A DNA stretch of 7,696 nt from CAVOBC01 sp963693635 (lineage in GTDB: Bacteria; Pseudomonadota; Gammaproteobacteria; Pseudomonadales; Azotimanducaceae). This document shows positions 1 to 6,479 of this stretch, in pieces. How positions within the stretch are numbered: the stretch's first letter is position 1; every line of letters begins with the position of its first letter. The position numbers and the translations under genes were made by a program. The notes beneath the pieces were generated by a model. It had not been told where the DNA came from. It ran no database searches and saw only the letters and a program-made list of their open reading frames with translations. The stretch lies in assembly GCA_963693635.1 (NCBI GenBank), contig CAVOBC010000229.1, forward strand, positions 1-7,696. The letters are read 5' to 3'.

Positions 1-442
1 GGATGTGCGCGTGGTCGCCCATATCCCGCACTTGCACGACGGCTTCCCAGCCGCTCTTCGGCAAGCGCTGCGTCATCGCCTCGACATGCCGCAATGCCGG
101 TCCGGTCTCGCCGTCCGTCCGGTAGACGTCGATGCGGATGGTGTCGAGATGTTCCATCAGGGCGCCGCTCCCGGGGTCATCGTTGGCGGCATTGATCAGC
201 TTCACGAGCATGCCGCCAAGATTGATCCGAACTGTCGGCGCGCCGTAGTATTCGCTCAGATCGCCCATATCGACGCGCGCGTTGGCGGACGTTGACGCAT
301 CCTGGGCGCGCGCCGCCATCGACAGGGTCAAGCAGGCGACAACGAGCGCGAGCATGGGGCCTTGCCGACGCGCTCGACGTGTATCGGCCGCACGATGACC
401 GGATTCTTCCGGGACACTCAACCCTCGCGAATTTGATGACAT
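1..442 (-). CDS. DUF4252 domain protein, exported (3' end beyond window)
   Basis: The gene runs off the left edge, leaving about 147 codons. I chose the ATG at 442 because a strong GGAGGG ribosome binding site (455-450) sits 7 nt upstream; the in-frame ATG at 448 is only 1 nt from it. The product has an Arg-rich N-terminal stretch (RRARRQ, about residues 23-28), then a short hydrophobic segment (about 30-42) ending in A-A-R-A-Q, which looks like a signal peptidase I site near residue 46. V-V-A-C (34-37) resembles a lipobox but comes very early in the hydrophobic core. The mature part shows the DUF4252 pattern: V-R-I-N-L-G-G then L-V-K-L-I (about 71-83), I-R-I-D-V-Y (about 102-107), and S-G-W-E-A-V-V-Q-V-R (about 130-139). 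DUF4252 has no established biochemical role. Such genes often follow an ECF sigma/anti-sigma pair, as here, which suggests an envelope protein controlled by that sigma factor. An internal ATG at 355 would give a more ordinary signal peptide but has a weaker RBS. Confidence 0.85.
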   Translation of the reverse strand, partial: MSSNSRGLSVPEESGHRAADTRRARRQGPMLALVVACLTLSMAARAQDASTSANARVDMGDLSEYYGAPTVRINLGGMLVKLINAANDDPGSGALMEHLDTIRIDVYRTDGETGPALRHVEAMTQRLPKSGWEAVVQVRDMGDHAHI

Positions 443-449
443 TCTCATT

Positions 450-455
450 CCCTCC
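450..455 (-). promoter_or_regulatory. Ribosome binding site for the DUF4252 gene
   Basis: On the minus strand the sequence reads GGAGGG, one of the best Shine-Dalgarno matches in the window. It lies 7 nt before the ATG at 442 and only 1 nt before the ATG at 448, so it selects the 442 start. Confidence 0.7.
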
Positions 456-460
456 GTGCT

Positions 461-476
461 GTCACGCAGACGTGAC
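461..476 (-). promoter_or_regulatory. Perfect 6-bp inverted repeat just upstream of the DUF4252 ribosome binding site
   Basis: GTCACG and CGTGAC flank a 4-nt loop. The repeat ends 5 nt before the GGAGGG ribosome binding site. It could be a dyad operator for a regulator or a small hairpin in the leader RNA. A six-base stem this short can occur by chance, so only its position makes it notable. Confidence 0.3.
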
Positions 477-477
477 C

Positions 478-504
478 TTACGAATACACCTTGCAGCTAG
501 TTCC
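478..504 (-). promoter_or_regulatory. Candidate ECF-type promoter for the DUF4252 gene
   Basis: On the minus strand GGAACT (504-499) is followed after 15 nt by TCGTAA (483-478). This resembles the sigma-E-like pattern, in which GGAACTT is followed 15-16 nt later by a TC/CGT-type -10 element. It would start transcription within or near the 461-476 inverted repeat, about 20 to 30 nt before the DUF4252 start. The neighbouring ECF sigma gene supplies a plausible partner. The match is by eye only. Confidence 0.35.
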
Positions 505-524
505 TGTCGCTTCACACACATCGC

Positions 525-1222
525 CTAACCACTCGGCCGCGTCACCGGCGGGAACGTCTGCTGCATGCTTCTGCGCATCGTGCGTCCAAGATTGGCGGCA
601 GTCGGCTCGGCAACATGCGAACTGACCCGGCGATCAACCCGCGCCCTTGTCGTGCGCACAATCCGCGTCAAATACGTGAGCGCAATCTCGAGATCTTTCT
701 CGCCACGCGCACGCGCTACCTCAGCGGACGTCCTTACCCGGCTCAACGTTGCGGTCCCTATCTGACCGCCCCCGTGCAACGCCGAAATTGGCCGCGCGTT
801 GTCCGTCAGCCATCACGGCATCGGCGACGCCTGGCCCCGCCTTGTCAGACGCAGCCGGATCTAACCAAAGCAGCGCACCCAGCACGGAGGCGAACGCCAT
901 CGACGCCGCGACTGCCATTGCCGGCCGCCACCAGCGGCGTGCCTTCGTCGCCCGACCGGCAAGAGGATGGACGAAGCCCACGTTCTTCAGGCCGCCGCGC
1001 AGCGAATTCGGCGCGCATGGCGTTGAGTGATGAGCCCAACTCTCCCAGCCCCGTCTGCTATCGCCGCTATCGCGCCCACGCATCGGCGACGACCGACTGC
1101 GCGTCTGCAATCCGGCCAAGTCGTTCGGTCTCCTCGTTCGACAGAGTTCCGTCGAGCCAGGCGTCGATTAATTCGAGACCTTCGGCTTCGGCAGGCGGCG
1201 GTGGCATGGCGTCGTCAGTCAT
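525..1222 (-). pseudogene. Frameshifted anti-sigma factor gene
   Basis: The position between an ECF sigma gene and a DUF4252 gene is where an anti-sigma factor is expected, but no frame spans it. Starting at the ATG at 1222 (overlapping the sigma stop as ATGACTGA), the first frame gives 51 residues with a typical anti-sigma opening, E-L-I-D-A-W-L-D-G-T-L-S-N-E-E-T-E-R-L, and stops at TAG (1069-1067) with a second TAG 9 nt on. Skipping one base there leads to a second frame holding S-G-D-S-R-R-G and one clear TM helix preceded by R-R-W-W-R-P (TM at about 930-862); it ends at 721. A third frame, overlapping the second near 779-721, runs to a TAG at 525. Moving between frames needs a net +1 shift at each junction, and the whole interval (698 nt, about 232 codons plus 2) fits one gene with two such shifts. 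If intact, it would be an inner-membrane protein holding the sigma factor inactive. The last third is the least certain part. Sequencing or assembly indels are an alternative to true decay. Confidence 0.5.
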
Positions 1223-1742
1223 CAGCGGTTTCCAGTTGATCTCGCAACCGTCGGCGCGCCCGATGCAAATACACCTTCACCTGGGAAAGACTGAGTCCGG
1301 TTGCCTCGCCAACCTCGGCGTAGCTGAGTTGCATAAGATCGCGAAGCACCACAAGGGACCGATTTGGCTCGTCGAGCTGATCGATGAGGTGCCTGAGCCA
1401 TGCGGCCGCCTGGCCGCGAGACAAGATATCTTCCGGACCATCGCGTGCTGCCAGCCCCGGCTGTTCACCCGCGAGGCGCGCGGTATCGACAACCGAATGC
1501 TCGATCGCGGCGACGTAATCCGGGCGATGCCGACGCAGACGGTCCAGGCAGTTGTTGCGCACCACGGTTAGCAGCCACGGGCGAACCCGGTCGGGTTCCA
1601 TCGCCGCCTCGTGCTGCCGCAGTTTTACAACCGCTTCCTGCACGGCGTCCTCCGCTTCGCTGGCATCCTTGAGCAGGTAGCGCGCAAGCGCCCAGGCTGC
1701 GTCGTGGTACTGCACAACCCACCGCTGGTATTTACCACTCAT
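1215..1742 (-). CDS. ECF-family RNA polymerase sigma factor
   Basis: This 175-residue protein has the two-domain layout and length of extracytoplasmic function sigma factors. Region 2 spans about residues 8-73, with the A-E-D-A-V-Q-E motif (30-36) and R-P-W-L-L-T-V-V-R-N-N-C-L-D-R-L-R-R (54-71), which cover core-polymerase binding and -10 recognition. Region 4 spans about 112-170, with a helix-turn-helix (L-S-Y-A-E-V-G-E-A-T-G-L-S-L-S-Q-V-K-V-Y-L, roughly 139-159) followed by H-R-A-R-R-R-L, for -35 recognition. No extra C-terminal domain is present. The start at 1742 places region 2 at the normal distance, although no good Shine-Dalgarno is seen: GGGAA directly abuts the ATG. Its 3' end overlaps the anti-sigma start by 8 nt, a common coupling arrangement. 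A candidate promoter just upstream suggests autoregulation. The ECF subgroup cannot be set from sequence alone. Confidence 0.93.
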   Translation of the reverse strand: MSGKYQRWVVQYHDAAWALARYLLKDASEAEDAVQEAVVKLRQHEAAMEPDRVRPWLLTVVRNNCLDRLRRHRPDYVAAIEHSVVDTARLAGEQPGLAARDGPEDILSRGQAAAWLRHLIDQLDEPNRSLVVLRDLMQLSYAEVGEATGLSLSQVKVYLHRARRRLRDQLETADD

Positions 1743-1755
1743 TTCCCAGTGTACG

Positions 1756-1780
1756 GACGAGGGGGGGAGGGGAAGTTACA
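1756..1780 (-). promoter_or_regulatory. Candidate ECF-type (autoregulatory) promoter of the sigma gene
   Basis: The minus strand reads TGTAACTT (1780-1773), then a C-rich spacer, then CGTCC (1759-1755). AAC and CGTC are separated by 15 nt. The AAC -35 core and CGTC -10 element are typical of ECF-dependent promoters. A start about 7 nt downstream would leave a leader of only about 7 nt before the ATG at 1742, consistent with the lack of a well-spaced Shine-Dalgarno and a possibly leaderless mRNA. Confidence 0.4.
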
Positions 1781-1877
1781 ACGATGCCGCGCGAAGGCGG
1801 AAGCCCTGGGTCATTTTCGGCTTCCAGTACTCCCGGATGATCGCAATCGTCGGGGCGACTCAACGTCCGAATTGGGA

Positions 1878-1896
1878 GCCTGGCTGTGCGCCAGGC
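1878..1896 (-). terminator. GC-rich hairpin after the carboxylesterase gene (weak terminator candidate)
   Basis: GCCTGGC and GCCAGGC form a perfect 7-bp stem around a 5-nt loop, starting 36 nt after the esterase stop codon. It sits between two likely transcription units, as a terminator would. No run of U follows it on the minus strand, so it is not a classical intrinsic terminator. It could instead protect the mRNA 3' end or mark a Rho-dependent site. Confidence 0.3.
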
Positions 1897-1932
1897 GGGT
1901 TGCCATCGGGCCCACAGTCGGCGCTGCCGCCG

Positions 1933-3414
1933 TCAAGCGTCTCCCCAAACGCGCTGATGTGCCTCATCCAGTTCAGGCCCGGCAATCTGGCATTCGGCGT
2001 CCATCACCAGACTCGCCCGGCCACTCTGATCGTAGCGCGACCAACTCGCGAGTCCGCCGCCATTGGGATCGCCGGTACGTGCAAACGCGAGCACTGTATT
2101 GGACCAGCGCTCAGCAAGATCACGCACGACCGGGTCTTTACCGTCGTGAAACGCAATCTCAGCCGGGGTGTCGCTGGCAAAGTTGTTGAAGGTGAACGGA
2201 ATCTCCGAGGCGTGGGTTGCACCGAGATTGCCGCCCATCAACGTCGACGGCAGGTCAAAGCGATACACCCACCCACCCGGGCCAGCTTCGCTCGCCGCAA
2301 GGGCATTGTTGATCGTCGCGCGCCGGAACATGTCGTTCCAGATGTGCTCGTAGATCGTCCGCGATGACGCGTCCGGATACAGCGACCGAAGACCCTCAAT
2401 GAATGCGGTCGGGTCCGCGCCGTCCATCGTTGCGGTCGCGAGGTTTCGTCCCATCGTCGCAAGCACCTGGTCAAAGTCAGGCGCGCCGGATGCGTCTGCG
2501 AGCGCGAGGGTCGTGAAGAGCGTGCCTTCATCCTTGTTCGAGCCCGCGATGTACGGCACGCCAGCGTCACCTCGTTCGCGAAGCGCATCGGGCGTCGTCC
2601 GGGTGACTACAACGCCGTCAATGCTGGACCCACTGCCACCAAAGCCCGACGCAATCTGCAACGCCAGGACCTCCTCGCCCGAGAGGGCAAGCAGCTGATC
2701 AAGCACTGCCCCCGGTTCGATGCCGAGGTGCCCCGAAAGCGGGCCGGCGCCGTCAACCGGGGGCGTCGACGGCGTGCCACCACTATGGGCGATGGCACGG
2801 TGATATAGGCCATCCGCTGATGGTGCCGACAGCAGACAATTGACGATGGCGCCGCCCGCCGATTCCCCAAAGATGGTCACGTTGCCCGGATCGCCACCAA
2901 AATCTACGATGTTGTCCCGCACCCATTCAAGGCCAAGAATGCAGTCGCGAATGCCGTTGCTCGCAGAGCCTTGATAATCGCTGCCGAAGCGGGAGAGGTC
3001 CATAAAGCCGAGCAGACCGAGGCGGTAGTTAATGGTGACGATCACCGCATCACCCTGCGCCGCGAGCACGCTGCCGTCATAGCTGTTGGCACTGCCAAGC
3101 GTGAAGGCACCACCGTGAATCCAGAATAGGACCGGTCGCTCAGCGGCGCCGGTCACCGGGCAATACACGTTCAAGACGAGGCAATCCTCGTCCAGTTCAC
3201 CATTCGGGGTACCGGTGATGCCCCCGTCCACCTGCAGCGAGCGGTTGCCCCACACGGTTGCATCCCGGACGCCCACCCATCCACCCGCCGCAACCGGGGC
3301 TTTGAAACGAAGATCTCCAACCGGCGGCATCGCATAGGGAATGCCAAGGTAGACGTCGACGTCACCCTGCCGAATACCGTTCAAGTCTCCGAGTCGCGTA
3401 CTGCGTGTCGTCAT
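1933..3414 (-). CDS. Type-B carboxylesterase / lipase (alpha/beta hydrolase)
   Basis: This complete 493-residue enzyme has the normal length for the bacterial para-nitrobenzyl esterase group, which hydrolyses carboxylic esters. Family landmarks appear in order: Y-L-G-I-P-Y-A-x-P-P near 22-31; E-D-C-L-x-L-N-V-Y near 76-84; the oxyanion-hole H-G-G-A-F (100-104); the nucleophile elbow G-E-S-A-G (183-187, Ser185); the acid residue in N-K-D-E-G (Glu296); and the catalytic His in H-A-S-E-I-P-F (His401). The catalytic triad is intact. No signal peptide or TM is visible, so it is probably cytoplasmic. The ATG at 3414 is fixed by AGGAA 6 nt upstream and by the family's usual N-terminus. The frame is open upstream to 3747, but that part overlaps the BatA-like gene and has no family similarity. 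It lies 46 nt after the BatA-like gene on the same strand, so co-transcription is likely. The natural substrate cannot be deduced. Confidence 0.95.
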   Translation of the reverse strand: MTTRSTRLGDLNGIRQGDVDVYLGIPYAMPPVGDLRFKAPVAAGGWVGVRDATVWGNRSLQVDGGITGTPNGELDEDCLVLNVYCPVTGAAERPVLFWIHGGAFTLGSANSYDGSVLAAQGDAVIVTINYRLGLLGFMDLSRFGSDYQGSASNGIRDCILGLEWVRDNIVDFGGDPGNVTIFGESAGGAIVNCLLSAPSADGLYHRAIAHSGGTPSTPPVDGAGPLSGHLGIEPGAVLDQLLALSGEEVLALQIASGFGGSGSSIDGVVVTRTTPDALRERGDAGVPYIAGSNKDEGTLFTTLALADASGAPDFDQVLATMGRNLATATMDGADPTAFIEGLRSLYPDASSRTIYEHIWNDMFRRATINNALAASEAGPGGWVYRFDLPSTLMGGNLGATHASEIPFTFNNFASDTPAEIAFHDGKDPVVRDLAERWSNTVLAFARTGDPNGGGLASWSRYDQSGRASLVMDAECQIAGPELDEAHQRVWGDA

Positions 3415-3420
3415 CGTCGT

Positions 3421-3425
3421 TTCCT
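3421..3425 (-). promoter_or_regulatory. Ribosome binding site for the carboxylesterase
   Basis: AGGAA on the minus strand lies 6 nt before the ATG at 3414. It decides this start over the longer upstream-open frame and shows that the esterase is translated independently of the preceding gene. Confidence 0.7.
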
Positions 3426-3460
3426 GTGTTCGAGTTGAGGTCGTTGCGGTGGACTTGCGT

Positions 3461-5461
3461 TTAGTGATTTTGAGAAGGCACGCCTTCAATGCCTGATTCG
3501 GGCTGACCGCCCGCACGGAAGGTGCGGCTCGCCAGAACACTCTCACCGAGGGCGAACACGAGCACGGCAAAGAGCAGGTACCAGCCCACATCCAAGCGCT
3601 CTGCGATCGACGCGACGCCGCTGCCGGCACCGGAAGCCTGCTCTTGCGACAGTTGCCTGGTGGCAGCCAGCGAGTCTTGCCATCGGGCCACAACATCGTT
3701 CGCCATCGGCGTTGGGTCTGACTCCGCAGCCGGGATATTGATCGCAAGTGGTCGGGTGCCTGCCGGCGTGCGCACGGTGTGAACGCCCGGTTCCATCAAA
3801 CGCACGGTCGGCCGCGTGGTTTCTGCGAGCGCAAGGACCGGTTCACCGTCAGGATCAAATATCTGCACCGAGATGGCCGGGATCGCGACGGCCGCGCCCG
3901 CCTCCCCTGCAACCGGCATCGCATCGCCGGCAAGGTAGGCGAGAACGTTAGTCACGAGTCCCACGAATGCGGGTGCAACCACCAGCGAAGACCACGCAGG
4001 ATCGAGCGCGGTCAAAAGAACGAGAACACGGCCGCCACCGACCTCAGACTCGATCAAAAGCGGCGAGCCATCATCCGTACTCGCAATGACGCGGGCAAAC
4101 ACGGGCTCATCGGATGGAACCAGCTGCGTTGTTACCGTCACCCCCCGCCAATCCGCGATGTTCCTGACCGCCGGATGTCCGGCATCGATCGTTGTTACGC
4201 CGTGGGATTCACGCTGAAATCGCCTCGATGTCACTGGGGTACCAGAGACCGGGATGCGGCCATGGCGCCGCGTGCGCGGCCCGCCGCTCACAAAGAGATT
4301 TCCGCCCGCTCTGACGTAGCGCGCAATGCTCGCTTCCACTTCCGATGGCAGCGCGCCCGGGTCAACCAGCGCGAATATCGGCACGGCGTCCGGTTCCAGA
4401 TCCTCTGCCTTGATACCGCCGTCGACCGCGTCAACCGAGTGCGGCTTGAAACCAAGCCCGGTCGCTCGCACGGCGGTCGGAAAATACGGGCTCGCCATGC
4501 CAAGGACCGGCAGGTTGGCCTTGCCCCCGGCGATCAGCGACAGGTACCTGACGTCGTCCGCGGGCAAGGCATCATCCGCTTCAAGCGCAACGCGGAATGA
4601 CCGCGTCGAGCGAAGGTCCTCGGCACTAAGTGGGAAGGTCAACGGCGTATTCGGGCGCGCCATCTTGCGCACTTCGGCCTCCCCTCGTGGTCCATCGAGG
4701 CGGGTGAGGACGACCGCAACCGACTCCTCTGTCACCCCATAGCCGGCGACATCAGCAATGAGCGTGTCCTTATCCACTCGAACACCTGTGATTGCCCAAT
4801 TGGGGAAAGGCTCGCCGACACGATGCAAGTGCGTCGCACGATGACTGTCGGAGAGCAGGGCATTGAAGCGCCCGCCAATGCCGGTCGCCTGCATGTCGGA
4901 GAGAAAATGCAGGCTGATGTCTTCACCCGCCGCCGCGTGGCTCTCAGCAAGGGTAACCAGGCGATCAGTCAACCCCGCGTAGGCAAGCCTGCCGGGCGTG
5001 ACTGCGAGTTCCGTGAGCAAACTGTCAAGCTGGCCCGGCGGGACCGGTGAACCGACGAGGACGAGTTCTGGTCCCGCCGCAACGATGACAACGCGCGCGG
5101 GTCGGCGCGCCGCGACAATCGCTCGGGCCTCGGCCCTCGCAGCATCGATGTGCGGCGTCATCGACAGTGACGTGTCGATGGCGATTAAGACCAGCCCGCC
5201 ATCGGCTCCCGCGACATCCGCATCAAGGTCAACGAACGGTCGCGCGAAGGCGAGAACGAGCAGCGCGAGCAGCGCAAGCCGAACGCCGAGCAGAACGCGA
5301 TGCCGTAGGGTCTTCTGCAACGTGACTGTTTGCGCCGTTTCACGCATGAGAAAGAGCGAACTGACAACACGCCGATCGCGTCCATGGCTCCGCAGACGGT
5401 GCAGCCACCACGGAACGCCGAGGGCGAGTAGTCCGGTGAGCATCGCGGCGGCGGCAAACAC
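3461..5461 (-). CDS. BatA-like membrane protein with VWA-like and GATase-like domains
   Basis: I start this at GTG 5461 (666 residues), 4 nt after the DUF58 stop, because V-F-A-A-A-A-M-L-T-G-L-L-A-L-G-V-P-W-W-L-H then matches the usual N-terminus of BatA-type double-TM anchors. ATG 5443 is possible. ATG 5521 would add 20 atypical residues and overlap DUF58 by 56 nt. TM1 is about 4-20, followed by a basic loop; TM2 is about 56-73 and ends in A-F-A-R-P, the family hallmark. A VWA-like domain follows with the metal-binding D-x-S-x-S at 96-100 (D-T-S-L-S) and F-L-S-D near 186-189. About 315-500 resembles the glutamine-amidotransferase-like fold found in such proteins (Y-V-R-A-G-G-N-L-F-V-S-G-G-P, 382-395), with no obvious catalytic Cys. 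A third TM lies at about 626-645. In the family these proteins work with MoxR ATPases, probably as envelope-anchored adaptors or chaperone partners. The exact role is unknown. Confidence 0.9.
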   Translation of the reverse strand: MFAAAAMLTGLLALGVPWWLHRLRSHGRDRRVVSSLFLMRETAQTVTLQKTLRHRVLLGVRLALLALLVLAFARPFVDLDADVAGADGGLVLIAIDTSLSMTPHIDAARAEARAIVAARRPARVVIVAAGPELVLVGSPVPPGQLDSLLTELAVTPGRLAYAGLTDRLVTLAESHAAAGEDISLHFLSDMQATGIGGRFNALLSDSHRATHLHRVGEPFPNWAITGVRVDKDTLIADVAGYGVTEESVAVVLTRLDGPRGEAEVRKMARPNTPLTFPLSAEDLRSTRSFRVALEADDALPADDVRYLSLIAGGKANLPVLGMASPYFPTAVRATGLGFKPHSVDAVDGGIKAEDLEPDAVPIFALVDPGALPSEVEASIARYVRAGGNLFVSGGPRTRRHGRIPVSGTPVTSRRFQRESHGVTTIDAGHPAVRNIADWRGVTVTTQLVPSDEPVFARVIASTDDGSPLLIESEVGGGRVLVLLTALDPAWSSLVVAPAFVGLVTNVLAYLAGDAMPVAGEAGAAVAIPAISVQIFDPDGEPVLALAETTRPTVRLMEPGVHTVRTPAGTRPLAINIPAAESDPTPMANDVVARWQDSLAATRQLSQEQASGAGSGVASIAERLDVGWYLLFAVLVFALGESVLASRTFRAGGQPESGIEGVPSQNH

Positions 5462-5465
5462 GTGT

Positions 5466-6479
5466 CTAGCGCCGCATCCGAAACTGCAGATAATCGCGCA
5501 CGGGGCGTGCAAGCGGCTCATCGGACGACAGGCTCAGGAAGTCGCCGCCAGCCGCGCGTGCGCCCTCGGCAAGTGCCGCCCGATGCGCCGCGAGGCGCGA
5601 CGGATAGCCATCGCTCAGGTCTTCGCCCGACACCTGGACGGTCGCCCCGGTTTCAGCGTCCTCGAAGATGCTGACGCCTTGCGCATTGCGGCCGACTTCA
5701 AGCTCACCCGGTTCGAGCACCTGGATCAACAGCAACTCGTGGCCCTGCCCCCGCAGCAGGCGAAACTGTCGTGCGAGAGTCTGCGTTTCGACATAGAAAT
5801 CCGACACGATCACCACGAGCGTACGCCGGCGCAGCCGCTCGCCCAGCCGGCTAACGAGCGCAACGAGCGGCGCTGCCGATATAGCACTTTCTACAGGAGC
5901 TTCCGCTGGAGCTGCCATTGGGGGAGGGGTTCGATGCATCCGGCTATCCTCGCCCTGCACCGCAGGTTGCTCGACCTTGAGTTGCTCAAGCACGTGGTAG
6001 AGCCCCTGAATCCGGTCTCGACGACTGGTCGGCACCAAAAAGCGCTGCACGTCGTCCGTGTACGTCGCGAGGCCCACCGGGTCCTGTTGCCTGCTCGCAA
6101 GATAGATGAAGGTGGCGGCAAGGAACCGGCCGTAGTCAAGTTTCGTTACGGCTGAGGCATTGTCTCTCGGGAACTCCATGGAGGCGCTCGCGTCGAGCGC
6201 GACCATCACCGGCAGGTTGGTATCACCGAAAAATCGCTTGATGTAGGTGCGGTCTGATCGGCCGAGCACATTCCAGTCCATGAGACGCAGGTCATCACCC
6301 GGCTCATAGGCGCGATACTCGGCGAATTCGTGGCCGAAGCCGTATCCGGATGATCGATGAACGCCGATGCCGGCGCCGGCCAGCACCGCTCTTGCCACCA
6401 GCGTCATGTTGTCGAGGCCGGCGAGGACCAATGGCTCCAGCAGCCCGGCGGGCGGGACGACGCCCGCCGCGGTTGCCAT
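5466..6479 (-). CDS. DUF58 domain protein (MoxR partner, MIDAS motif)
   Basis: This 337-residue soluble protein carries the DUF58 signature in residues 49-83: G-H-E-F-A-E-Y-R-x-Y-x-P-G-D-D-L-R-x-x-D-W-N, then R-x-x-x-x-Y-I-K-R-F. A VWA-type fold follows, with the metal-binding D-A-S-A-S at 96-100 and V-S-D-F at 225-228. DUF58 proteins are regularly encoded next to MoxR ATPases and are thought to bridge the ATPase to its targets. The start codon overlaps the MoxR stop by 1 nt (TGATG), indicating translational coupling. Its own stop is 4 nt before the next gene. About 30 residues rich in Pro and Ala (roughly 170-204, containing T-P-P-P-M-A-A-P-A-E-A-P) interrupt the VWA part; this makes the protein somewhat longer than typical family members of about 300 residues. 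No TM segments are seen. Confidence 0.95.
   Translation of the reverse strand: MATAAGVVPPAGLLEPLVLAGLDNMTLVARAVLAGAGIGVHRSSGYGFGHEFAEYRAYEPGDDLRLMDWNVLGRSDRTYIKRFFGDTNLPVMVALDASASMEFPRDNASAVTKLDYGRFLAATFIYLASRQQDPVGLATYTDDVQRFLVPTSRRDRIQGLYHVLEQLKVEQPAVQGEDSRMHRTPPPMAAPAEAPVESAISAAPLVALVSRLGERLRRRTLVVIVSDFYVETQTLARQFRLLRGQGHELLLIQVLEPGELEVGRNAQGVSIFEDAETGATVQVSGEDLSDGYPSRLAAHRAALAEGARAAGGDFLSLSSDEPLARPVRDYLQFRMRR

Noticed and set aside
615..1571. Plus-strand open frame of 318 codons
   Set aside because: It runs antisense across the sigma and anti-sigma region, has an Arg/Pro/Ser-rich composition typical of a shadow frame in GC-rich DNA, and shows no recognisable domain or ribosome binding site.
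1799..1825. 7-bp inverted repeat (GGAAGCC / GGCTTCC) with a 13-nt loop upstream of the sigma gene
   Set aside because: The loop is long, no U-tract follows on either strand, and it does not align with the candidate promoter; likely chance in GC-rich DNA.
3415..3747. 111-residue N-terminal extension of the carboxylesterase frame
   Set aside because: It overlaps the BatA-like coding region, is Ser/Arg-rich without family similarity, and the ribosome binding site clearly selects the ATG at 3414.
3779..4600. Plus-strand open frame of 273 codons
   Set aside because: Antisense to the BatA-like gene; composition dominated by Arg and His, with no motif.
5462..5521. ATG start at 5521 for the BatA-like protein
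   Set aside because: The 20 added residues lack the family's N-terminal pattern and overlap the DUF58 gene by 56 nt; the GTG at 5461 gives the expected N-terminus.
4998..6155. Plus-strand open frame of 385 codons
   Set aside because: It lies wholly antisense to the convincing BatA-like and DUF58 genes and shows no family motifs.
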